Shown here piece by piece: positions 1 through 10,077 of a stretch of DNA of 38,564 nucleotides. The stretch comes from Lactifluus volemus (lineage: Eukaryota > Basidiomycota > Agaricomycetes > Russulales > Russulaceae), in NCBI GenBank assembly GCA_022376515.1, contig WTXI01000330.1, positions 1 through 38,564 of the forward strand, written 5' to 3'. How positions within the stretch are numbered: position 1 is the first letter of the stretch; every line of letters starts with the position of its first letter. The notes under the pieces were generated by a model. The model worked only from the letters and a program-made list of their open reading frames with translations, did not search any database and was not told the origin of the DNA. The translations under genes and the position numbers were made by a program.

Positions 1-470
1 AACAATGTCGGCAACGGCCGCAACGATATCGATGACACTCCACGCGAGAACCTCACTCGCGCGCGTGTGAAAATTATCGGCAACAGCTGCAACGATATCG
101 ATGACACTCCCACGTGAGAACCCTCCCTCGCGCGCGTGTGAACAATGTCGGCAACGGCCGCAACAATATCGATGACACTCCACGCGAGAACCCTCACTCG
201 CGCGCGTGTGAAAAATGTCGGCAACGGCCGCAACGATATCGATGACAACTCCCACGCGACAAACCCTCACTCGCGCGTGTAAACAATGTCGGCAACGGCC
301 GCAACGATATCGATGACACTCCCACGCGAGAACCTCACTCACGTGCGTGTGAAAAAAATGTCGGCAACGGCAACGGCCGCAACGATATCGATGACACTTG
401 AGACCTCACTCACTCACACGTGAAAAAGGCCGGCAACGGCTGCAACGATAGCGATGACATTACCACGCAA
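1..470. repeat. minisatellite, about 70-bp unit, six copies plus a decayed seventh
   Basis: The core TCGGCAACGGCCGCAACG followed by ATATCGATGACACTCC recurs with its TCGGC anchor at 8, 77, 148, 218, 289 and 361, giving steps of 69, 71, 70, 71 and 72 bp. Each unit ends in a CG-rich CTCACTCGCGCGCGTGTGA segment. A seventh, diverged copy starts near 430, and a stray half copy lies at 609-640 just before a run of eleven G (643-653). The array is cut by the left edge, so its full length is unknown. No coding function is proposed; open frames here are by-products of the repeat. Confidence 0.9.
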
Positions 471-1026
471 AGCCCAGCTATCCGCAATATTGCGGTGATT
501 TTTCCCACACACTCAATCAATACGCGCGCATATTATAATAAAGTATTAATAAGGCAAAAGCATCAACACATAAAGGCACGGAAAACTCCGCAGTCAACGC
601 AGCCGTGCCGAGATGCAGCAACGATATCGATGACATTCCCACGGGGGGGGGGGCAAAATCCCACTCAGAAAAACGGCATAAAACCTCGTTCTCTAAAGAG
701 AACTCGGAACATGTAATTGTGCTTACAGTCTCACACTACAGTTCCCCTTCCAACACTTCACCTAACACTTTAAGGATAACCGCCAGAGACTTCCCATGCT
801 TTGGAGTCCATATCGAGCCCTTCTCTCTCTGCCATCAAGTCATCTGAGCAGTCAGCAGTAGTACCACTGCCTCTTGCACCTGCTTCAAGGCCTACCACTT
901 GTTCTGCTGTATTTACTTGGTCCTTTGCTGATTCGCAGCCCTGGAGTGCAACTCATGAGTCCTGCTCAGCTGCTGTTCATAGCGCCACTGCCACTGCTAC
1001 CACCACCATCACCAACACCACCACAT
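471..1026. other. intergenic stretch, no gene recognised
   Basis: Apart from the stray minisatellite half copy (609-640) and the G11 run (643-653), I see no homology, convincing coding frame or RNA. Positions 980-1026 are a CCA-rich low-complexity patch. Confidence 0.5.
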
Positions 1027-1116
1027 TAGTGTTGCCGTGGCTCATGAGCCACTAGGCCAAAATCGCCTGAGCCGAGCCGATTTTGGCCTGGCGGCTCACG
1101 AGCCGTGGCAACACTA
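1027..1116. mobile_element. 90-bp palindromic hAT-type MITE
   Basis: The segment starts TAGTGTTGCCGTGGCTC and ends GAGCCGTGGCAACACTA, so its ends are inverted repeats. The whole element folds into one hairpin, with further matched arms around GGCCAAAATCG / CGATTTTGGCC and a short loop near 1071. The flanking 8-mers are CACCACAT (1019-1026) and CACTACAT (1117-1124), a 7/8 match consistent with the 8-bp target duplication of hAT elements. It could instead be a terminal piece of the hAT relic that follows, but the paired flanks 90 bp apart favour a tiny independent element. Confidence 0.6.
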
Positions 1117-1622
1117 CACTACATACATACCAACAATTCAAGCAAGATGTGATGTACAGTTTTCTGACAGCGTTGAATGAGCTCCGCCAACATGCTCGGT
1201 CTGGTCTACTTGATGCATATTGGCATTTCATTGTACAAGAGCTCAAGTCTCATCTACCTTCTGGTGGATACACTATCTGGATCACATAAAGTATACTTTG
1301 ATGCACAGAAGAATGTATGGCTTATTTAGCCAAGTATGTGTCTCTACTGTCTCACTTCTTCTGCCTGACTTTTTGTTTGACTGCTAAACAGCCACAGTAC
1401 TGGAGGACCTCTTCGCATATAAGAATGACACAGCCTCAGAGACTGCTTCTTTATCCCACACTGTTTGTGATCTGGATGAAGAAGCTTTTGCTACACTGTC
1501 CCGACATGCTTTCCTGCTATGTGTGATGCTCAAATCTACATGTAGGTTCTGAGATGCCCCTGCCATCATAATTGTGATCAAAACAAGCTGTAGTTTTATT
1601 TTATGGCCTCACAAGTCATGAT

Positions 1623-3170
1623 TCAATCATATAGACCATGGAAAAATGTACATAAATCCTCAACAGGATTCTCCTCTTCCCTTCCCTCAAGTTCCTCCAT
1701 CTCCTTGTCCCTATCAAAGCCCTTGGTGAAGTTTAACCCTTCACCATGCTTTGATTGATACTTGAGAAGCTGTAGGGCCTCCACAATTCTTGGGCCTAAT
1801 TTGTTTCTCCTATCTGTAGTTGTCCATTTACTGGAGGAGAAAACCCTTTCACAAGGAACTGCAGAACCAGGGATAGGGAGAATGTCCATTGCAAGCTTGA
1901 ATAGGGTAGGAAATCTGTATTCATTCTCTTAATCACAATATAAGTACAATTAACAAGTGTAAAATGGGGAAAATAAGACACATGCCTGCATCAGGAAAAC
2001 CCATCTGGCCTTAAAGTGTATTAGATGCTCCTTAGAGCTTACTTAAGTGTCTTATTGACATTAGTAATTAGATCCTTCTACTTACCACTGTCAATAAGTC
2101 ACTTAAGCAAGCTTTAAGGAGCATCTAATACACTTTAAGGCCAGATGGGTTTTCCTAATGTGCCAAAATGCAATACTACTAATATTTTTTCTTGGTAAAA
2201 CACCAAGATAGCTGTCCACTTCCTCTTCTAGGGTGGAGCAATCTGGTTTAATGTCATTAGAGTTATTCATCCCAAGGAGCTCATAAGCTCTTTCATTATA
2301 TGAAAGTGTAGATAACCGAGCATTAGAAGGTTGAGGAGAAGTCCTTGGGGCTGGTTCTAGGGCTTGATAGTAGGGCTCAAGCTAGTATGGACTACAATTA
2401 ATCATTCTATAACTTGGAGGCAATAAATTTAGAACATACAGCCTCAAGAAGGGTTTACTGCATTAATAGCATATTAGAGCCCTGAAAATGAGACTTAGAC
2501 AACTTGCACTTTGCTGATGGGTTGAGAACTATACCAAGTATTGATACTGCTTATAAAAAATAATAATGACTTACCTAGAGATAGGGCATAAGCTAGGATA
2601 TCTTCAATTTCTTCCTTATAGTCATCAAGCTTTTCAATGGCATCTTCAACAATTGGAATAGCATCTAGAGGGGTAGTTCTAAGCTCCAAATGGGACTTAA
2701 GCCCCTTAATCAGATTATCAAAGGCTAGAAAGGTTCTCCAGAGTGTAGGGGTCTTCTCAGCAGATAGCACCTGCTGGAATGCATGTGAAATCTAGGTAAT
2801 AAAGGATTAACATACTTTTACAGTGTTTCAAAGTCATGAGACACACTTGAAGAATTTTTTCACCATAATGAGCTTGTTCCAGTCAGCTGGCAACAGCTGA
2901 TGACTTGATTCTGACTCTGTCAAGAACTGAGTTATAGGCTAAATTATTAGTAGGTTAGTATTAAAAGACAAATAGACATCTTTTGAAATAAGACTCACTT
3001 CTCTAAGTTCTAATACCCAATCAATCATTAGAAAAACTGAGGACCATCTTGTTGGAACATCTCAAACCAGCTGTAATTGATCTTGGCCTAAGTCCTCTAA
3101 GATTTTCTTGAAGGTGTTGCACCTAAGTGATGAGGCCCAGTAGAAAGTCAATCTATTATGTACAATTTTG
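1623..3170 (-). pseudogene. hAT-family transposase relic
   Basis: Read on the minus strand, the pieces follow hAT order. Near 3000-3080 is a DVPTRWSSVFLMIDWVLELR block, preceded by an in-frame TGA where Trp is expected. At 2495-2770 is a segment with AIEKLDDYKEEIEDILAYAL. Around 2160-2330 is a stretch containing EEEVDSYLGVLP. At 1623-1920 is the C-terminal dimerisation block with FPTLFKLAMDILPIPGSAVP, CERVFSS and RRNKLGPRIVEALQLL. A foldback element (1993-2156) sits between the last two. The N-terminal BED-finger region is not visible and several frames are interrupted, so this is a dead 3' portion. Known hAT transposases use an RNase H-like DDE core; its catalytic residues cannot be placed here. 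Confidence 0.8.
1993..2156. repeat. foldback (palindromic MITE-like) element inside the hAT relic
   Basis: The arms 1993-2060 and 2089-2156 are nearly perfect inverted complements: both start AGGAAAACCCATCTGGCC when read inward, with only a few mismatches over 68 bp. A 28-bp loop separates them. The element lies in the transposase relic between the segment ending AFW and the FPTLFKLAM segment. I see no clear target duplication. Confidence 0.8.
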
Positions 3171-3299
3171 ATCAATTTGTATTTATTACGTAGATTGTTA
3201 TCTATTGGCATCAATTATCAATATATCAGTACTGTTGTCTATCAGTCAACACAGATTATATTTGAGAGATTTTCGACTCGACTTGGTACTATTTAGACA

Positions 3300-6200
3300 C
3301 CTCATTAATGGCCTCAAAACATAAGTGATGCACTCCATGTAACATCTACACTAAAAAACATGCTGAACGAGAATTCTTGGATTTCATCCAAGATTTGAGA
3401 TTAAGAAACCTGCCATTACCAGAAAATTTCCATTCTCCTGGGCCTTTGAGACTGCCCCAAGCAACTAATGAGAACCATTCAATTGTTCCCGAACAACAAA
3501 CACTGCTGGAGGTTCGTTAAACTCTTCTAATTATTTTGATTATCTCTGATCTTATATTCCCCCAGCCCACCTTGGACCCAACAAGCACAGGCCATCCACT
3601 CACTATAGATAATAATCAAAGCACGTCTGATCTCAGAGCTCATGAGACCGATAATCCAATCTGGCCCAGGCCTGGCGATGGTTCTGATTATAATCCAGAA
3701 GGTGTATGCATTCCCAACCATCATCTTGATGGCCCTGAAGAATCTGGACCCAGCGCCACCAACAAGGGCTCTTTTCAGCCTGCCCCATTAGATGTGGAAG
3801 AGGGCGATTTGGTCACTGGGATATACATACCTGCGCTTCAAGTCACAATTAAAAATATACATGCTTTAAAGAATGTGACCCTTGAGGAAGGTGAAATGGC
3901 CTCAGATGATATTGATTGACTTAGGGATCCTAAATCACTATGCCACACTCTGGACATGTCAGACAGGCATCTCATGAAGGCGCTGTGGCACTTCATCTAT
4001 TCGACTGATACTTCTTGTAATCACTATGAAACCATACAAAAGGTTGACATGGTGGCCTACCCTGGTGATAACTTTCTCTCCTTTGATCAGGCCAAATGGA
4101 CCCTCAAGCAGATCTCTGGTGTCGTGCCCATAAAACACAACATGTGTACTTCTAGTTGTACTGCTTTCACAAGTGCATACTCTGACCTTGATGTATGTCT
4201 GTACTGCAATGAACCACGTTACCATGCAAATGGGCAGCCTCAACAACAGTTCACAACAATCCCTATTGGCCCTGTACTTCAAGCCTTTTATGCATTGCCT
4301 CAAATAGCTGAGGAGATGCACTATCTTGAGAAGTGGCTCACAGAGATATCAGAATACCTTAGGACACACGATGGCCATATGGAGAGCTATGACGACACTG
4401 CATGCTCACATGATCTCTTGCAAGCCTGGGCTTCTGGTCAATTCACTAAAGACGACATTGCTTTGCAAATTTCCATTGACAGTGCATAGCATTATTGCAA
4501 CAAAGCTTCTGATTGCTGGATGTTCATCTGGATCATCCATAACATTTGCCCCAGACTATACTACACAAAATCATTTGTTATCCCAGGCAGCTTTGTACCC
4601 GGCCCCAATAAACCCAGAGAAATCGATTCTTATTTATTCCCATCACTTCATTATCTTGCTGCTATACAACGTGAAGGCCTCAGGATATTTGATGCATCTA
4701 CATCTATGGAAGTTCTATGATCCATTCCAATCATTAACATAGCATCAACTGATAGCTCTGATATAGCTTTCATATCTGGCTTTGTCAGGCACAGTGGCAA
4801 ACAAGGGTACCGAGTGTACTGTGGAATTACTGGGCGGCATCGAGATGGGGACCCACACTATTACTGAGTAATGTCCAAACCCGAATCTTACACAATTCCA
4901 GGATGCTCTCATGGCGACATTACCTTCAAGGACCTGCAAAGCTTCCGACAGAATACCAGCACTATATACGAAAGAAACTTATAGCTCTTACTTTTAGCTA
5001 AAAACCTTGCTCAGTACAACAAGTATCGCCTCCAGACTAGACTTTGCAAACTGACACTGTTTTCTGGGCTTATCATGCTTGGTGTTCCTGGCATCTTCAC
5101 TATGGATCTCATGCATTTTTCTGTTCTGAATGGCCCTGATCTCCTTCTTGGACTGTGGTGAGGTACAATCAAGTGCTATCCACCTGATGATGTCTCAACA
5201 TGGAACTGGGCTGTTCTCAAGGACAAAAAGATCTGGCAGGCTCACAGTGACTCTATTGAGGCGGTGACTCCATTTATTCCCTCATTGTTTGGGCGTGCAC
5301 CTCACAATCCAGCAGAAAAGATTAATTCTGAGTACAAAGCTTGGGAATTTCAATTGTATATCTACGGACTTGGGCCTGTATTACTCTAACACATTCTCCC
5401 ACAGCCCTACTGGGAGCACTACTGCAAATTGGTTATTGGGATTCAAATACTCCAGCATCCCATTATTAACCCACAGGACCTCCACATTGGAAATGCAGCA
5501 CTCAAAGACTTTGTCAGGGACTTCAAGACACTGTACTATCAACGCAAAGCATCTTGGATTCACTTTGTTCATTATAGTGTACATCTTCTTACTCATATCG
5601 CCCCCGAGACTGTCCATGCAGGTCCACTTGCCTGTTATGTACAGTGGATGATGAAAACTGCTATCAGGAATCTGGGCAGAGAAATTCATCAGGACAAGGA
5701 CCCTTATTGCAACCTCGAAGAATGTGGGGTGATCCGCGCTCAAATCAACTCCCTCATGGTGATGTATCTGAAACTCAATATTAACAACAATACATGTGGC
5801 TGCCTAACTGTGCACATGGATTTCCAGACAACTATGCATTCCTACCACGACATGACAGCGCTGCAAGGCCTATGGCACAGCTTGAGTACAATGCGTTGAT
5901 AAAATACTGGCAGCATGAAGCCTGGCCTAATCAATCTTCCTGGCCTAATGCGATCGTTCATTGGGCATGGTTGCGATTGCCAAACAGACAATGGGCACGT
6001 TCTGTATGGTCTGAGTCAAGCGTTAGGTCTTCCCTCCACTGAACATCTTGTGTCGAGGTTAGTCATTTTCCTTGTATTTACATTTATATTCTCTGATATC
6101 CACTAGATTAACTATGATGGGAAAATGCAAATTGCAAACATATTATATTACTTCTACATACAGTTTGATGACCTGCAATACCCTCTCACGATTGTTGAGT

Positions 6201-6481
6201 TGTTCTTGTTCTCTGATGTGGATCTGCTATCTCAGTCAAGCCAAACTGTCTATCTTTACAACACATTAGATGGCCAGGACACGATCAGAGTGATTCCCAT
6301 CACATCAATCAAATTGGTCGTTTTGATGTTTCCAGACCTGAAGGTCACTTTGGATGGAAAGCTTGTTGACACTCAAAAGTTTGCATTGTTAAGGCACCCA
6401 TTCATTGAACTTGCTAAATACAACACAAAAGGATTGTTTGATGATGAGGATGACGAGGACGCGGACCCTATGGTAGGGTGA
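3300..6481 (+). pseudogene. Plavaka-type DNA transposase relic
   Basis: The reading frame can be followed for about 3 kb. It has an N-terminal Cys/His patch (near 3340), a likely intron at 3513-3566, then SDCWMFIWIIHNICPRLY and PGSFVPGPNKPREIDSYLFP (4505-4640), a MDLMHFSVLNGPDLLLGLW block (5100-5158), HYSVHLLTHIAPETVHAGPL with NLGREIHQDKDPYCNL (5570-5720), then LPNRQWARSVWSE (5970-6015), a likely intron 6057-6104 and a C-terminal domain to 6481. These blocks match the basidiomycete Plavaka transposases, a CACTA/KDZ-related group. It is broken by in-frame stops at 3917-3919, 4487-4489 and 5159-5161, and a frameshift near 5790. No terminal repeats were found. Confidence 0.75.
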
Positions 6482-6958
6482 TTGCCATCACATCACTTCT
6501 CTCCAGCCATGGTTGCATTTTCACTCTGTTCACTCACTCGCTTTTCTGCTTTTTCCCCTCACGCCACTCCCAAAGTTTCTCCAAAACTGACCCAGAACTC
6601 CTGTACTTCAAGTCCAGCACACGGCGTGGCTCTGAATAGTTTATCTCTCAGATCTCAGATATTGGCTGGTGCCAATCACATACATCTAGTGCCTGCCCCA
6701 CACACAATCTCGACAACCCAACGCTCAAGTTCTCATGCCCCTGATAGCAACTCAGGGAGGCACAGTCTATCCTCGATCATCAAGACATTACAATGTCGAC
6801 ACTTCACAGTGCAATTATACATACCCATGTGATCATCTCGCTCTTTATTAGCTTTATCAACAGTAATTAGATGTTTTAATAAAATTATTGAGTAATGTAC
6901 ACTGTTGGAGCACGACATGAAGTGAAGAATACATCATTTTGTATCTGAAGACTTCCTT
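6482..6958. other. intergenic stretch between two transposon relics
   Basis: No gene or repeat is recognised. The sequence is T/C-rich on the left and AT-rich on the right. A TGTTGGAGC at 6903 resembles the start of some copia LTRs, but I could not find a partner end. Confidence 0.4.
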
Positions 6959-6959
6959 T

Positions 6960-8801
6960 CCAGATTGACTTACTGACACAATGGTTACCCCAATATCAGG
7001 TGCATGAAGGGTGTCTCTTAACAGCACAGACGAAGTTGTCATGCTGTTCAGCACATCTACTTGTAAGTCCCCAGCTCCTATGGCATAGAACAGATGCTTA
7101 TCAGCGGTTTTTATAGCGTGCGGTTCGATGGAACGGTAAGAGATAAACTTGTCTCTGAAAGGAGACATGTGTCTCAAAGCTCCAGAGTCGTAGAGCTCGG
7201 TCTCGATCGGGGTACATGAATCGATGAGCATAGCCATCGGCTCATCATCTTCTTCTTCAAACACAGTCCAGACATATTCGATTTCGTCTTCTAGATCGGT
7301 GGCTTCGTTTTCGTCCCCCAGGTCGACGACTGTCAAGTTATCGTCATTGTCCACCGTCACCCAAGCTTTGAAGTCCTGCGATTGTTCTTTGGCTGTCATG
7401 GCGCTGGCGTTCGAACCGTGATTCCTGGGCCCTTGGCCCTCCTTTCCTCCACCTTTGGCCCAGCAATCAGCCTTGATGTGGCCGCGCTTCTTGCAATTGA
7501 AGCATTCGATATCGCGTTTTTTGTTCTTCGGTTTCTGGGCCGATACTGCGAAGGATTCATTGACGGGGTCATTACCCCTCTTCATGATTCATCTATTGTG
7601 CTCGTCTTGAGCCAATCTCGTTACTGTCGCCGCAGTAATGTCATTGCTGCTGATGTCTGCGGCAGCTACGATAGCATTTATCACGCCCTTGTATGAATCG
7701 GGAAGCGATCCCAACAGAATGGAGGCATACTCCTCGTCTGTGATTGACTTCCCCATCGAGGCAAGTTGCTGGCGCAAGTCAGCCAGCCGATCGAAATGTA
7801 AGCGTATGTTTTCATCGTCCTTACAACGGATACTGTGAATCTTCCTTCCCAGTTCCGTGAGGAGCACTTTCATACGAGCTTCGAAAAGCTTTTGCAGCTT
7901 GCTCCAGACATCTTTGGCATTCGTCTGCGTTTTTGTTATGGACTTACACGTGCTTGCTGACTCATACTATACATTTTCGGACTGATGACTCATTTCTGCT
8001 GACTCTCTTGCTTATGTGAACGGACTGCCGATCGCTTTGTTTCAGATCACTTACTTATTTCTCTCACGATACAGCCTCGCACAGCACCGTACAGCCGCAA
8101 GCAACAGCCACATGCACAGGATGACTTGCTGATTCCTGAAACATGTTTCAAACCCTGAAAGCTGTACGAAGGTCACAGCCCCTACGGCTGTGCATATAGC
8201 CTCGTTCTTCTTATATATAAACCCTGTACTTTCTGCCCTAGAGACCTTAAGTCTCAGTTTTGTTTCGCAATCCAAGTCTTCTATCTATTAGAACCTTGCT
8301 TGCCTAGAAGCATCAGACCTGAGAGAACCCTCTTGACATCACGCTCTTCGACTTCTTGACACTTTGGTCTCACCCCTGAGCCCAAAGCCCTTGACCTCTG
8401 AAATGCTCTTGACTTAGTCATTTACTAAGTCTCCTCTTTATTGAACCTTTGATCCTGACTTGCACGTCTTGCAAGTCTCGCTCTTGACTTCACGAACAAC
8501 GTACACTTCGTACAAAGGTCCCACTTGGAACCTTAACAGTTTTGATTTGATTGAAGGCGGTGTCAGGTACCGACGCGGCAATCAGTTGCTTTACCACGGC
8601 CTTGTCGAGTTGCCATCGCGCAGCGGGATCGAGGCCACCGATGACTCCGGCAGTTTGATATGCGGGGGTGATGGAGTCATGAAGTAGATGGTCTTGCCAT
8701 CTGCGTGAGTCAATTGCCCAGGTCATGCGATCGCAATACGTGACCCAGTTGGATCCATCACCTGCCAACTTGGTGATGCTAAGCTTCATGTCATCGCCCA
8801 T
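6960..8801 (-). pseudogene. Ty1/copia gag and protease, truncated and split by a solo LTR
   Basis: Gag begins at an ATG ending at 8801 (MGDDMKLSITKLAGDGSNWV), runs to TAFNQIKT, is interrupted by the LTR at 7934-8538, and resumes as NAKDVWSKLQKLFEARM. Next come a UBN2-like gag region (to 7589), an in-frame TGA, and the zinc knuckle CFNCKKRGHIKADCW (about 7500). The aspartic protease motif YDSGALRHM (about 7175) and the start of the GAG-pre-integrase region (LRDTLHAPDIG) follow. Similarity ends near 6960, so integrase, reverse transcriptase and RNase H are missing. The 5' LTR is probably 8873-9437. Known copia Gag-Pol proteins assemble virus-like particles; this copy cannot be autonomous. Confidence 0.85.
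7934..8538 (+). mobile_element. solo LTR (605 bp, gypsy-like), inserted in copia gag
   Basis: It starts TGTTATGGACTTACACG and ends ACTTGGAACCTTAACA, the TG...CA form of an LTR. It is flanked on both sides by GTTTT (7929-7933 and 8539-8543), a perfect 5-bp target duplication. Taking out the LTR and one repeat restores the copia gag frame across the junction, which proves insertion. A TATATATAAACCC box near 8212 on the plus strand gives the orientation. Two perfect TGACTCA sites lie at 7958-7964 and 7986-7992. Confidence 0.9.
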
Positions 8802-8872
8802 GTCGATGTTATAGTGTTAGATGAATAGCAAAGATGATTTAAAGTAAAGCAGCGTCAGGGCCCATAACCTAG

Positions 8873-9437
8873 TGTCGGTTATGGGTTGAGGGGACAACTA
8901 TACGCGAGGGGGAAGCAGGGCGAACGCGAAGACGACAATGAGGGAACAAGGGGGTCAGATTCGATACATTCAATTGGAGCACTTTGGCTCATATTTAATA
9001 CAAGTATACTACTTTGTTTTGTACTATTTTTAAGAGGAGAAAGTGGAGAGAATATAATCACAAGCTTGAAATGAATGAAACACGAAAAACACTTGAGAAA
9101 TTGAGTGGAGAACTATATTATGAGAAAAGGGACAAAAACACCCTGTTGAGGGTGATGCATGTGGCTGTGCTCGTTTTCGAAAGAGAGATGACGAAGAGTG
9201 GAGAAAAATAACGAGCACCAGACGACGCGATGATGAATCTCTGTGCCCATTTCGTATCATACAAGGAACCTTGAAAAATTTAAAGAAAAAGTTAGTGGTT
9301 TGCATAAGATCAAACTGAGACGTGCCCCAATCGACTTTTCACACGATTGATGCGCTGTTCTCGTGGTCGGTGTTGGCATGTTTGTGTCGCAGTTGCTTGA
9401 TGGGCTCGGTGGCACGGTCATAATCAATATTACAACA
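8873..9437 (-). mobile_element. probable 5' LTR of the copia relic
   Basis: Read on the minus strand, the segment begins TGTTGTAATATTGATTATG and ends CATAACCGACA. The copia gag ATG lies 72 bp further on, the spacing expected between a 5' LTR and gag. The next bases, CTAGGTTATGGGCCCTG, are a plausible but unproven primer-binding region. The outer flank is truncated sequence, so no target duplication can be checked. Boundaries are inferred from TG/CA ends only. Confidence 0.5.
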
Positions 9438-9464
9438 GAAAGGATCTTTCTAGCCCTAGTACGC

Positions 9465-10072
9465 TAGTGCGAGGTTGAACTAAGGTTCAATACAAGCGGG
9501 GCACAAAGAGTGGGAACTACTCTTTGCAACACGCTCGTAATAAGGTTCAGGCATCTGTGAGCTTATTCCAAAGGCAAGGACCAAGCAAACAGATGTCTGA
9601 TGGTGGCACAAAGTACCTAGATCAAGGTACGAAGAGGGGATTCACAAGATGAGAGGAGGAGACGCGATGCAAGTGTGAGCAGGAGACAATGAACTGCGAT
9701 TCTAGACAAAGCTGAAGCTGGGGCTTTAGCTCGTCTACAGGGCCCTATTTATGCGTACAGAGGGCCAGCCAACTATCCTACAAGGGTCACAGTAAAGTAG
9801 CGAAGTCAAGACTATTGACTAAGGACCTGAGTCAGTTCTGATGACTCAAGAACTGACTCAGTGCGTCTGACTCAAGATCTGAGTCAAGAACACTGACTCA
9901 AGATTTGAGTCATGATTCCTGAGTCAAATACACATCCAAAATGGCGACGCACAGCCCCTAGAAGTTGAACAGAGGGGGCTGGCCAAGGAAAGGGATCCTA
10001 GGTCATAACACAAGGTGAAAGATAGACGGAAAACAGTAAGAAATGGGCCAGATGGCCCGCATAACCGTAACA
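9465..10072 (-). mobile_element. truncated LTR, same family as the solo LTR at 14640-15575
   Basis: The reverse complement of this stretch matches 14640 to about 15240 along its length: TGTTACGGTTATGCGGGCC start, CCTAGGATCC block, TGACTCA array, GGGCCCTATTTATGCG promoter region and GAACCTTAGTTCAACCTC. Similarity stops near 9465, so about a third of the LTR (its 3' part) is missing. On the other side it ends at 10072 with CCGTAACA, followed directly by chromodomain coding sequence. It therefore inserted into a gypsy element that later lost everything to its left. Confidence 0.8.
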
Positions 10073-10077
10073 ATAGC

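Noticed and set aside
1..470. CRISPR-like array from regular repeats
   Set aside because: Units are contiguous with no unique spacers, and this is eukaryotic DNA; it is a minisatellite.
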